A stretch of DNA of 44,704 nucleotides from Micrococcus lacusdianchii (lineage in GTDB: Bacteria > Actinomycetota > Actinomycetes > Actinomycetales > Micrococcaceae), in assembly GCF_023155805.1 (NCBI RefSeq), contig NZ_JAKNUW010000016.1, positions 1 through 44,704 of the forward strand, given 5' to 3'. The translations under genes were made by a program, and so were the position numbers. Within the stretch, counting starts at the first letter, position 1, and the number at the start of each line of letters is the position of its first letter. The notes below the pieces were generated by a model. The model saw only the letters and a program-made list of their open reading frames with translations, ran no database searches and was not told the DNA's origin. Shown here one piece after another: positions 33,877 through 41,716 of the stretch.

Positions 33877-35244
33877 ATGCCCTCCTCGCGTCCGCCCCGC
33901 CCCCGTCCCGCCGAGTCCTCCGCCCCGGCGGACGGCGGTGGGCGCGGGACGGGCACGGCGGGGTGCGGCGGGTGCCTCGCGGTCCTCGTGGTCGGGCTCC
34001 TCCTGCTGGCGCTGCTGATCGGCGGCTTCGGGCGCGACCTCGGGGACTCCGCTCCCGCGGCCGGCTCCCCCACCTCCTCCGCCGCGGACGCCACACCGGC
34101 GGCGGAGCCGACCCAGGCGCCCCTCGCCGGCGCGCCCGGGCCCTCGGCGGGCGGCGGCGCCTCCGCCTCCTCGACCTCCACGGCGCCGGCGACGACGCCC
34201 CCCTCCCCCGCGCCGTCCTCTCCCTCCGTGGCGGGCGGCTCCCTCTCCCCCGCGGGAGCCGGCGCCAGCGAGGCGGAGCGGACGGACGGCCCGCCCGCGG
34301 AGGACGCGGCGGGCACCGCAGGTGAGGCGGCGCCGTCGTCGTCCGCTCCGGCCGTTCCCACGGCACCGGCGACGGCCCCCGCGCGGGCCGGCACCGCCCT
34401 GGCCCTGCTGGACACCCTGGAGGTGAAGGGGCGGGCGCCGAAGACTGGCTACGAGCGGGAGCGGTTCGGGCAGAGCTGGGCGGACGTGGACCGCAACGGC
34501 TGCGACACCCGCAACGACATCCTGCGCCGGGACCTCGTGGACGTGGTCCTCAAGGCCGGCACGGGCGGGTGCAAGGTCCTGCGCGGCACCCTGCACGGGC
34601 CATACACGGGGACCACCATCGCGTTCGTCTCCGGGCCGGACACCTCCGCGGACGTGCAGATCGACCACGTGGTGGCCCTGTCCGACGCCTGGCAGAAGGG
34701 CGCCCAGTCGCTCAGCGCGGACGAGCGCGCCGCGTTCGCCAACGACCCCCTGAACCTGCTGGCGGTGGACGGGCCCACGAACCAGTCCAAGTCCGACGGC
34801 GACGCCGCCACCTGGCTGCCCCCGAACAAGGCCTACCGCTGCCCGTTCGTGGCCCGGCAGGTGGCCGTGAAGGCCGAGTACGGCCTCTGGGTCACCGCCG
34901 CCGAGCGTGATGCGATCGCCCGCGTCCTCGCCGACTGCCCGGACCAGGAGGTCCCCACGCGGGGGCGGGCCGGGAGCCTGCCCGGCGACGGCGTCGCCGA
35001 GCCGGTGGTCGAGGCGGAGCCGGAGGAGCCCGAGGCGGAGCCCACCGAGGTCGAGGCCCCCGCGGCGCCCGAGCCCGCCCCGCAGCCGGCCGCGCCGGCG
35101 GAGGAGCCGTCGGCGCCCGCCGCGGAGGTCTTCTACGAGAACTGCGCCGCGGCCCGTGCGGCCGGTGCCGCCCCGCTGCTGCGCGGCGAGCCCGGCTACC
35201 GGCCGCGGATGGACGGCGACGACGACGGGGTCGCCTGCGAGTGA
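33877..35244 (+). CDS. membrane-anchored DUF1524 (HNH-type) nuclease with C-terminal Excalibur motif
   Basis: A 455-residue protein in five parts: Pro/Gly N-terminus, one transmembrane helix (about 33-52, LAVLVVGLLLLALLIGGFG), a Ser/Ala/Pro linker to about residue 170, a DUF1524 nuclease domain (about 175-365), and after a second acidic Pro/Ala/Glu linker an Excalibur calcium-binding motif ending DGDDDGVACE. The nuclease core has DRNGCDTRNDILRRDL, the metal/catalytic IDHVVALSDAW with His264, and NDPLNLLAVDGPTNQSKSD. The topology puts the nuclease outside the cell, so it may degrade extracellular DNA. The start at ATG 33877 is clear. Confidence 0.9.
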   Translation: MPSSRPPRPRPAESSAPADGGGRGTGTAGCGGCLAVLVVGLLLLALLIGGFGRDLGDSAPAAGSPTSSAADATPAAEPTQAPLAGAPGPSAGGGASASSTSTAPATTPPSPAPSSPSVAGGSLSPAGAGASEAERTDGPPAEDAAGTAGEAAPSSSAPAVPTAPATAPARAGTALALLDTLEVKGRAPKTGYERERFGQSWADVDRNGCDTRNDILRRDLVDVVLKAGTGGCKVLRGTLHGPYTGTTIAFVSGPDTSADVQIDHVVALSDAWQKGAQSLSADERAAFANDPLNLLAVDGPTNQSKSDGDAATWLPPNKAYRCPFVARQVAVKAEYGLWVTAAERDAIARVLADCPDQEVPTRGRAGSLPGDGVAEPVVEAEPEEPEAEPTEVEAPAAPEPAPQPAAPAEEPSAPAAEVFYENCAAARAAGAAPLLRGEPGYRPRMDGDDDGVACE

Positions 35245-35318
35245 CCCCACGCCCCCTCGACGCGTCAGCGGAGCCGCGCCCACCGGACGGGCACCGGCGG
35301 GGATGGTTGGATGTCCCG

Positions 35319-36089
35319 GTGAACACCACCACTGCACCCCAGTCCCCCCACCAGCCCGCCCCTGGGCAGGGCACCCCGGCCCACGCCCGGGTGCCCGCGA
35401 GCCACTACGACATCTTCGTGGGCGTCTTCGTCGCCCTCCTCATCCTCTCCGGCGTCACCGCCGCCAAGCTCTTCTACGGCCCCACCGTCCCCGTGCTCTC
35501 CGACGTCTTCTACGGCGGCGGGCCCCTCATCTTCGACGGCGGCGCCTTCCTCTTCCCGTTCGTCTACATCATCGGCGACATCCTGGCCGAGGTGTACGGC
35601 TGGCGCCGGGCCCGCCGCGCGATCCTCCTCGGCTTCGCGATGCTCGTCCTCGCCGCGCTCACGTACACGGTGGTCTCGTGGACCACGCCCGTCGAGGGCT
35701 TCGAGGCCTGGGACCAGGCGCTGTCGCCGATGCTGCGCATCACGGTGGCCGGCTTCGTGGCGTTCCTCGTGGGCTCCCTGCTCAACGCGTCCATCGTGGT
35801 CCGCCTCAAGGAGCGCATGAAGGAACGGCACGTGGCGTTCCGGCTCATCCTCTCCACCGTGGTCGGCCAGTTCTTCGACACCCTGGTCTTCTGCACCATC
35901 GCGTTCGCCGGCACCATCACGCTGCTTGACCTGGCCAACTACACGATCACCGGGTTCCTCTACAAGACCGCGGTCGAGATCCTGATCGTGCCCGTCACCC
36001 TCGCCGTGATCCTCGTGCTCAAGCGGATCGAGCCCACCTACCGGCCTGCGGACGCAGTCTCCCCCTCGACCACGGCGGCCACCGCCTGA
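35319..36089 (+). CDS. VUT/YhhQ family transporter (queuosine precursor transporter-like, DUF165)
   Basis: A 256-residue membrane protein with about six helices. The family pattern is visible: VASH/PASHYDIFVGVFVALLI-type start, AAKLF, FLFPFVYIIGDILAEVYGWR, FLVGSLLNASIVVRLKERMK, STVVGQFFDTLVFCTIAFAG and the C-terminal YKTAVEILIVPVTLAVI. E. coli YhhQ imports queuosine precursors (preQ0/preQ1). The start is unsure: GTG 35319 is taken, but a GTG at 35241 overlapping the upstream stop would add 26 residues. It converges on, and overlaps by 52 bp, a nucleoside hydrolase gene. Confidence 0.88.
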   Translation: MNTTTAPQSPHQPAPGQGTPAHARVPASHYDIFVGVFVALLILSGVTAAKLFYGPTVPVLSDVFYGGGPLIFDGGAFLFPFVYIIGDILAEVYGWRRARRAILLGFAMLVLAALTYTVVSWTTPVEGFEAWDQALSPMLRITVAGFVAFLVGSLLNASIVVRLKERMKERHVAFRLILSTVVGQFFDTLVFCTIAFAGTITLLDLANYTITGFLYKTAVEILIVPVTLAVILVLKRIEPTYRPADAVSPSTTAATA

Positions 36090-37126
36090 GCGAAGGCCGC
36101 GAACACTCCCCTGGGGTCGTTGCCCGTGACGCGTCGCGCGTTCGGGCGACGGCCCCAGATGTCTCTGTCGTCGTGCACCGTGGTGCCGCGCAGCAGCTCG
36201 GAGTCGGCCTCCACGTCCACCACGGTGGTCCGCGTGCTCAGTCGTGCCTGGCCGGTGGCCGCCTGCGCGGCGACCAGGTCGTGCAGATGCGCGATGTACC
36301 CCTGGTCGTAGTCGTGGTGGAACTCGAAGTAGAACCGCAGGGCGTCGGCGAGGGCGTCCGTGACCGCGTTCCCCGTGACCGCGGCGGGCCCGGCGACGCG
36401 CGGGGCGGCGACGTCCCAGTGCACGGGGCGGGCGCCGGCGTCGTGCAGGAGCGCATCCAGCAGAGCCGGGGTGTACTCGATCCGTTCGGTGGTCTCGAGC
36501 GCGCAGACGAGGGGCAGCTGATGCTCGGGGCGGCCCTCGAAGGCCGCGAAGACCTCCTTGGCCGCGTCCGGGTCCACCCACGTGTTCCACTCCGCGGTGG
36601 GCGTGGTGTTGCCGGGGTAGTAGTAGGCGCCGCCCATGATCACGACGCCGGCCGCCAGCTCCGGCAGGTCCGGCTCGGCCCGCAGGGCCAGGGCGAGGTT
36701 CGTCAGCGGCGCGGTGCACAGGATCGTGGTCTGCCCCGGATGCGTGTGCAGCTCCTCGAGCCAGACCTCCAGCGCCGGGCGGGCGCTGATCCGCTCGGGA
36801 CGGCGCTTGATGCGGGCGTGGCCGAGGCCGCCGTCGCCGTGGGTCTCCGGCGTGGTGACCGCTGGGCGGCGCAACGGGGCCTCGGCGCCGACGGCCACCT
36901 CCACGTCCGGGCGGCCGGCCAGGTCCAGGACGGCGGCGGTGTTGAGGGCGCAGTCCCGCGCGGAGGCGTTGCCGCCGGTGACGGTGACGGCCGCGATCTC
37001 CGCCAGGCCGAGCTGTTCGGCGCCGGCGAGGTGCAGCAGCGCGCAGGCGTCGTCGATGCCGGTGTCCACGTCCGCGAGGATGCGGCGGGGCCGGGGTGGC
37101 GTGGCGGCGGGGTCGGGGACGGTCAC
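36038..37126 (-). CDS. inosine-uridine-type nucleoside hydrolase
   Basis: A 362-residue IUNH-family enzyme hydrolysing the N-glycosidic bond of ribonucleosides. The calcium-binding signature DVDTGIDDA is at residues 19-27, with VTVTGGNASARDCALN, CTAPLTNLALAL, VIMGGAYYYPGNTTPTAEWN and WVDPDAAKEVF as further blocks. The aromatic YYYPGNTT loop and the long C-terminal part differ from the best-known pyrimidine-specific enzymes, so the base specificity is open. A subset of this family (QueK) releases queuine from queuosine. Its 3' end overlaps the convergent YhhQ-like gene. Confidence 0.92.
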   Translation of the reverse strand: MTVPDPAATPPRPRRILADVDTGIDDACALLHLAGAEQLGLAEIAAVTVTGGNASARDCALNTAAVLDLAGRPDVEVAVGAEAPLRRPAVTTPETHGDGGLGHARIKRRPERISARPALEVWLEELHTHPGQTTILCTAPLTNLALALRAEPDLPELAAGVVIMGGAYYYPGNTTPTAEWNTWVDPDAAKEVFAAFEGRPEHQLPLVCALETTERIEYTPALLDALLHDAGARPVHWDVAAPRVAGPAAVTGNAVTDALADALRFYFEFHHDYDQGYIAHLHDLVAAQAATGQARLSTRTTVVDVEADSELLRGTTVHDDRDIWGRRPNARRVTGNDPRGVFAAFAQAVAAVVEGETASAGR

Positions 37127-37159
37127 GGGAGGCGAGTGTAGGCGGAACCGCGGGCCGGA

Positions 37160-37372
37160 TCAGGCGGGGGACGGCTCCACCGCCACGGCGCGGAAGAGGA
37201 AGCCGTCCTGCTCCTGTCCCACGGTGAGCGTCTCGAAGGTGAACGAGACCCGCGCGCCGACGGCCGCGGCGCGGAGCCCGCCGGCGTCGGGCAGGTGGGA
37301 GAAGTGCGCCCAGCACCCGCCCGGGGTGTCCGGGGAGTCGAGCACGCCCCACCCCTGATCGTCATGCCACAC
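37160..37372 (-). CDS. small divergent cold-shock-domain protein
   Basis: A 70-residue protein consisting only of a cold-shock (OB-fold) domain. The RNP1-like part reads DDQGWGVLDSP, the RNP2-like part CWAHFSHL, then GARVSFTFE and a QDGFLFRAVAV end. The usual KWF and KGFGFI/VFVHFS residues are substituted, so nucleic-acid binding may be altered. The GTG at 37372 has GGAGGG about ten bases upstream and starts right at the domain. It follows the two-TM gene and probably ends that operon. Confidence 0.75.
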   Translation of the reverse strand: MWHDDQGWGVLDSPDTPGGCWAHFSHLPDAGGLRAAAVGARVSFTFETLTVGQEQDGFLFRAVAVEPSPA

Positions 37373-37416
37373 GGCGACGACACCCTCCGAGCGCTGAGGG
37401 CCGGTGGACGAGCCAC

Positions 37417-37647
37417 TCAGAACAGACCACCGCCCCGGGAGATCTCGTGCCGACTGCCCGAGCCGGAGCCGGAGACCCGGTCCCACTTGTCCTGGAACAG
37501 GCGTCCGAACAGCACGAGGGAGCCCACGCCGATGAGCACGAGGCCGAGCACGGAGAGCACGTCCCCCGCGCCTCCCCGGAGGACGACCGCCAGGACGAAC
37601 GCGACGGCACCGACCGCCATGGCGATGACCGGCAGCGCGGCCCTCAC
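37417..37647 (-). CDS. small two-helix membrane protein, unknown function
   Basis: A 76-residue protein with two hydrophobic helices (about 5-23, VIAMAVGAVAFVLAVVL, and 30-48, VLSVLGLVLIGVGSLVLFG) and a basic Gly/Ser tail. No family recognised. The ATG overlaps the stop of the upstream GNAT gene (ATGA), which supports it as a real gene. Confidence 0.65.
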   Translation of the reverse strand: MRAALPVIAMAVGAVAFVLAVVLRGGAGDVLSVLGLVLIGVGSLVLFGRLFQDKWDRVSGSGSGSRHEISRGGGLF

Positions 37648-38114
37648 GCCGACGCTCCCGTGCCGGTGGTGGCGTGCCTGAGCACGGTGAAGCCGCGGCC
37701 CTCGTGCGCGAACCGGCCGACCGGCTCCCCGCCCAGCCGGGTGTGCGCGGCCATGGAGGCGGTGTTCTCGTCCTCCACGAAGGCGACGGCGGCGCGGTGG
37801 GCAGCAGCCGTGGCGGTGAGCACGTGCTCGGCCCCGGCCCGCAGCACCCCGCGTCCCCGGGCGCTCTCGGCGGGCGAGGTGAGCAGCACCCCGGCAGGGC
37901 GGCCGTCCACCTCGGCGACGACGCTGCCGGGACCGTCCAGCCGGGCGCGCAGGGCCTGCGCGCTCATCCGGCCCTGGACGAAGCCGTGCTCGGCGCGCTG
38001 CTCCGGGGTGAGCGCGTCCCGGCTATTGGCGGCGTAGAGGGGCTGGACCCAGGCCGCGTCCTCGGCGCGGAGCGGGCGGACGTGGACGGATTCGTCGGTG
38101 GTGCTCATGGTCAT
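37644..38114 (-). CDS. GNAT-like N-acetyltransferase
   Basis: A 156-residue protein with the N-terminal VHVRPLRAEDAAWVQPLYAA typical of GNATs, a central VVAEVDGRPAGVLLTSPAE, a divergent acetyl-CoA region (ARGRGVLRAGAEHVLTAT) and the late EDENTASMAAHTRLGGEPVG. The substrate is unknown. It overlaps the unknown gene upstream and the small membrane gene downstream by 4 bp each (ATGA at both junctions), marking a tight operon. Starting at the second Met is possible. Confidence 0.82.
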   Translation of the reverse strand: MTMSTTDESVHVRPLRAEDAAWVQPLYAANSRDALTPEQRAEHGFVQGRMSAQALRARLDGPGSVVAEVDGRPAGVLLTSPAESARGRGVLRAGAEHVLTATAAAHRAAVAFVEDENTASMAAHTRLGGEPVGRFAHEGRGFTVLRHATTGTGASA

Positions 38115-38767
38115 GAGGGTAGCCCCGCGCCGCCGGCGGCGCCGCGGATGGTGGTGACCACGCGGGTGAGCGCGGGCCGGCGGGGCGTGGACGAGAAACC
38201 GAAGCGCGTGGGCGGGTCCACCGGAGCCAGCGCCCCGAGGTCCTGCCCCTCCCAGCGGGCCCCGATGCCGACGACGTCCCGCACGTCCGTGGCTCCGTAG
38301 AACTCGCGCCGGCCCTGCCCCGCGGTGCCGCGCGTGCGAACCCCGGGCATCACCACGCGGGCGATCGGGTCCGAGAGCGCGCAGAACGCGGGATGGGAGG
38401 CCACGGACGCCGGGACCAGGCGCAGCGCCCAGCCCAGCGGCCGGCGTCGGCCCAGGTGCGCTGTCAGGGTGAGCGACGGCGTCGTGACGGTGAGGGCGCC
38501 GGCGGTGAGGTCCGCGGTGACGGGCGCGATGCGCACCTCGTCGAAGCGGTAGGTGGCGGTCACGAAGTCCGCGACCTCGCGGGTGGGGGCTAGGAGGAGC
38601 CGGTGACCGTCCGAGCGCTCGACCATGACGTCCGCGAAGGACCCCAGCGGGGAGTCCGGCCAGAGCCCGACGACGATCCGGGTGCCCTCCACGGTGCCGA
38701 CGCCGAGGATGTGGCCGCGGAAGCGCCAGACGACCGGGGACGGCGACGGAGTGGAGGCGGCGGTCAT
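38111..38767 (-). CDS. conserved-looking protein of unknown function
   Basis: A 218-residue soluble protein with no family I recognise. It is rich in beta-type segments (VVWRFRGHILGVGTVEGTRI, RLLLAPTREVADFVTATYRF, GALTVTTPSLTLTAHLGRRR) and has one Cys. A FYGATDVRDVVGIGARWEGQ block follows in the C-terminal half. The strands and lack of catalytic residues suggest a beta-barrel binding fold, but this is a guess. Strong codon bias and the 4-bp overlap with the GNAT gene make it a confident gene. It is first in a four-gene set. Confidence 0.8.
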   Translation of the reverse strand: MTAASTPSPSPVVWRFRGHILGVGTVEGTRIVVGLWPDSPLGSFADVMVERSDGHRLLLAPTREVADFVTATYRFDEVRIAPVTADLTAGALTVTTPSLTLTAHLGRRRPLGWALRLVPASVASHPAFCALSDPIARVVMPGVRTRGTAGQGRREFYGATDVRDVVGIGARWEGQDLGALAPVDPPTRFGFSSTPRRPALTRVVTTIRGAAGGAGLPS

Positions 38768-38831
38768 GCCCCCGAGCGTAGCCGCAGCGGCGGGAGCCCC
38801 CGTCGGGCCACGGGCACCGGACCGAGACGGC

Positions 38832-40058
38832 TCAGCGTGCCCCGCGCCACTGCAGGACCTGCAGGGCGGCGGCGACGTCGACGGGGTTCTCGGCCAGCGG
38901 CCGCGGGAGCAGCTCGTCCGCGCGGGCGAGGCGCCGGATGACGGTGTTGCGGTGGGTGTGCAGCCGCTCGGCGGTGCGCGAGGTGTTAAACCGCTCCTGC
39001 ACGAGGGTCAGGACGGCGTCGTGGATCTCCTGGGCCGCGGTGGCGAGGTCTCCCAGGACGTCAGTGACGTACCCGTCCGCCCGCACGGGCTCGGCGGTGA
39101 GGACGTCGACCAGCTGGACGTCCTGGTACCGCGCGATGCGCTGGGGGGACGCCAGGCGGGTCATCATCCGCTGGGCGGCGGCCGCGTCGAGATGGCTGCG
39201 GCGGAACCCGACGACGTCATGGCCCGGGCGCCCGATGGCGACGCTCACCTCGGGGTGCCCGGCCAGCCGGGAGGCGACGTCGTCGACCGCGGGCGCGGCG
39301 GCGAGGGGGAGCCAGAGCCAGTGGGAGGCGGAGCTGGCGACGACGGTGAGCCGTCGGGCCGTCCCGCCGGCCTGGGCCAGCGCCTCCGCGGCCGCTTCGA
39401 GCGCGGCGGGGTCCCCCCCCAGGGTGGTCCACACGACGGCGGCGACGTGCGGCCCGGTCAGCGGGTGGCCGAGCTGGGTCTCGGCACGCGCCCGGCTGAC
39501 GGGCTGCCCCTCGAGGATGCGGGCGACGACGGCCCGGCGCTCAGCATGGCTGCCGCGGTGGAGCTGATCGCGCTCGGCCTCGAGGACCGCGAAGACGGCG
39601 TCGAGGGTGTCGTCGATGAAGGTGGCGATGGACAGCAGCGAGACGTCGAGGAGCTCGTGGAGGAGGCTCAGGTCCTGGGTGAGCTCGAAGCAGATCGCCA
39701 TCCAGCGCCGCGAGGCCAGGCTCTGGCCGGTGCGGTAGCTGTCCAGCGCGGTCCGTCCCAGGCCGCGCCGGGCGAGGTCGCGCGCGGTCTCCAGGTTGTC
39801 CAGCTCGAGGTTCGGCGGGACCCTCCGGCCGGGCGCCTTCACGTTCGCGGCGGCCCAGTGCAGCAGGTTGGCCGTGGTGGTGCGGCGGATGCCCTCCGCG
39901 AGGACCGGGTCCGCGGCGATGACCTCCATGCGGGTGCCGGCCAGAGCCGCGGCGTCGATGTCGGCCGTCCATTCCGGACGCGGCCGGAGCGCGAGCTCGG
40001 CGGCCTGGCGGAGGAGGCGCCGCACCGGCGGCGAGGGGGTCGGCCACGGCTCGGTCAT
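38832..40058 (-). CDS. PucR/CdaR family transcriptional regulator
   Basis: A 408-residue regulator. The N-terminal two thirds is a sensor region of the RsbRD/GGDEF-like type seen in this family (SRRWMAICFELTQDLSLLHE; AIGRPGHDVVGFRRSHLDAA). The C-terminal PucR helix-turn-helix is clear: LVQERFNTSRTAERLHTHRN followed by TVIRRLARADELL. The start is unsure: ATG 40058 is taken, with a TTG at 40085 possible. No ribosome site precedes either, so the message may be leaderless. It is divergent from the monooxygenase operon with 143 bp between, and probably controls it. Confidence 0.9.
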   Translation of the reverse strand: MTEPWPTPSPPVRRLLRQAAELALRPRPEWTADIDAAALAGTRMEVIAADPVLAEGIRRTTTANLLHWAAANVKAPGRRVPPNLELDNLETARDLARRGLGRTALDSYRTGQSLASRRWMAICFELTQDLSLLHELLDVSLLSIATFIDDTLDAVFAVLEAERDQLHRGSHAERRAVVARILEGQPVSRARAETQLGHPLTGPHVAAVVWTTLGGDPAALEAAAEALAQAGGTARRLTVVASSASHWLWLPLAAAPAVDDVASRLAGHPEVSVAIGRPGHDVVGFRRSHLDAAAAQRMMTRLASPQRIARYQDVQLVDVLTAEPVRADGYVTDVLGDLATAAQEIHDAVLTLVQERFNTSRTAERLHTHRNTVIRRLARADELLPRPLAENPVDVAAALQVLQWRGAR

Positions 40059-40201
40059 AGTGGCATTGTGCACCACGCGGCTCAATGATCAGGGGCGGAT
40101 CGCCCTATCCGTGGACGCGGCGGCGTCGGAGACTGTGACACAGAAGACATCGAACGCCGTGGGGCCCTCCGCGCCCACGCACCGAACCGCCAGGAGACAC
40201 C

Positions 40202-41716
40202 ATGCCGCATCCATCCATGCCCGACACCGAGAGCGCGCCGCTCGGCGCCGTCGAGCAGGTCGACGTCCTCATCGTCGGGGCCGGCCTCTCCGGCATCGGC
40301 GTGGGCTGCTACCTCACGAGGACGCTGCCGCAGAAGAGCTTCGTCATCCTCGAGGGCCGGGGAGCCTCCGGCGGCACCTGGGACCTGTTCCGGTACCCCG
40401 GCATCCGCTCGGACTCCGACCTCACGACGTTCGGGTACGAGTTCAAGCCCTGGCGCGAGGAGGAGTCCATCGCGGACGCCTCACAGATCCTGGACTACCT
40501 GCGCGAGACCGTCCGCGAGAACGACCTCGAGCAGCACATCCGCTACCACCACCGCGTGGTGGGGGCCGAATGGTCGTCGGAGACCGCCCGCTGGCTCGTG
40601 ACGGTGGAGCACGCGGAGACGGGTGAGCAGCGCCTCTTCAGCGCGGGCTGGCTGTTCTCCGCGGGCGGCTACTACGACTACGCGGAGGGCTACACCCCCC
40701 ACTTCGAGTGCCGCGAGCGCTTCCAGGGGCAGATCGTGCACCCGCAGCACTGGCCCGAGGACCTGGACTACGAGGGCAAGAAGGTCGTGGTCATCGGCAG
40801 CGGCGCCACCGCCGTCACCCTGGTGCCCTCGATGTCCGACGAGGCCGCCCACGTCACCATGCTGCAGCGCACCCCCACCTACGTGATGCCCATCCCCCGC
40901 GAGGACAAGCTCGCCATCCGCCTGCGGCGCCGCTTCGGGGACGAGCGGGGCCACGCGCTGGCCCGGCGCAAGAACATCGTCAAGCAGCGGGCCATCTGGA
41001 CGTTCGCCCAGAAGTTCCCCGGCCCGGCGCGCAAGGCCATCCGACGGTTCAACGAGCAGCGCCTGCCCGCGGGCTTCCCCGTGGACGAGCACTTCAACCC
41101 CCCGTACAACCCGTGGGACCAGCGGCTGTGCGCCGTCCCCGACGGAGACCTCTTCCGGGCCATCCGCAGCGGCGACGCCTCCGTGGTCACCGACCGGATC
41201 GTCACGTTCACCGAGACCGGCATCCTCCTGGAGTCGGGTCAGGAGCTGCAGGCGGATGTGATCGTGACGGCGACCGGGCTCAACATCAAGCTCTTCGGCG
41301 GCGTCGACCTCACCGTCGACGGCCAACCCGTGGACGTCGCCGACAGCGTCGCCTACCGCGGCATGATGCTCAGCGGCATCCCGAACTTCGCGATGGCGAT
41401 CGGCTACACGAACTCGTCGTGGACGCTGAAGATCGGGCTGGTGTGCGAGTACTTCTGCCGGATGCTCGGCTACATGGACGAGCACGGCCACGACGCCGTG
41501 TGGGCGGTGGCCGACCCCGACATGGAGACGCGTCCGCTGCTGGACTTCGGCGCCGGATACGTCCAGCGTGCCCTGGGCTCCATGCCCAGGCAGGGCACGG
41601 CCGCGCCGTGGCTGATGTCGATGGACTACTTCCAGGACGTCAAGACCCTGCGCCGCGCCGCCGTCGTGGACGAGCACCTGAGGTTCGCGGACGCGGGATC
41701 GGGGGCCCGCGCATGA
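40202..41716 (+). CDS. EthA-like Baeyer-Villiger flavoprotein monooxygenase
   Basis: A 504-residue FAD/NADPH monooxygenase. FAD Rossmann motif GAGLSG is at 26-31, the Baeyer-Villiger fingerprint FQGQIVHPQHWP (F-x-G-x3-H-x3-W-P) starts at residue 174, and NADPH motif GSGATA is at 199-204. Stretches such as GGTWDLFRYPGIRSDSD, YNPWDQRLC and GMMLSGIPN match what I recall of mycobacterial EthA, which oxidises ketones and activates thioamide prodrugs such as ethionamide. AGGAG lies 7 nt upstream of the ATG. It is first gene of an operon with a hydrolase (ATGA overlap) and a channel gene. Confidence 0.94.
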   Translation: MPHPSMPDTESAPLGAVEQVDVLIVGAGLSGIGVGCYLTRTLPQKSFVILEGRGASGGTWDLFRYPGIRSDSDLTTFGYEFKPWREEESIADASQILDYLRETVRENDLEQHIRYHHRVVGAEWSSETARWLVTVEHAETGEQRLFSAGWLFSAGGYYDYAEGYTPHFECRERFQGQIVHPQHWPEDLDYEGKKVVVIGSGATAVTLVPSMSDEAAHVTMLQRTPTYVMPIPREDKLAIRLRRRFGDERGHALARRKNIVKQRAIWTFAQKFPGPARKAIRRFNEQRLPAGFPVDEHFNPPYNPWDQRLCAVPDGDLFRAIRSGDASVVTDRIVTFTETGILLESGQELQADVIVTATGLNIKLFGGVDLTVDGQPVDVADSVAYRGMMLSGIPNFAMAIGYTNSSWTLKIGLVCEYFCRMLGYMDEHGHDAVWAVADPDMETRPLLDFGAGYVQRALGSMPRQGTAAPWLMSMDYFQDVKTLRRAAVVDEHLRFADAGSGARA

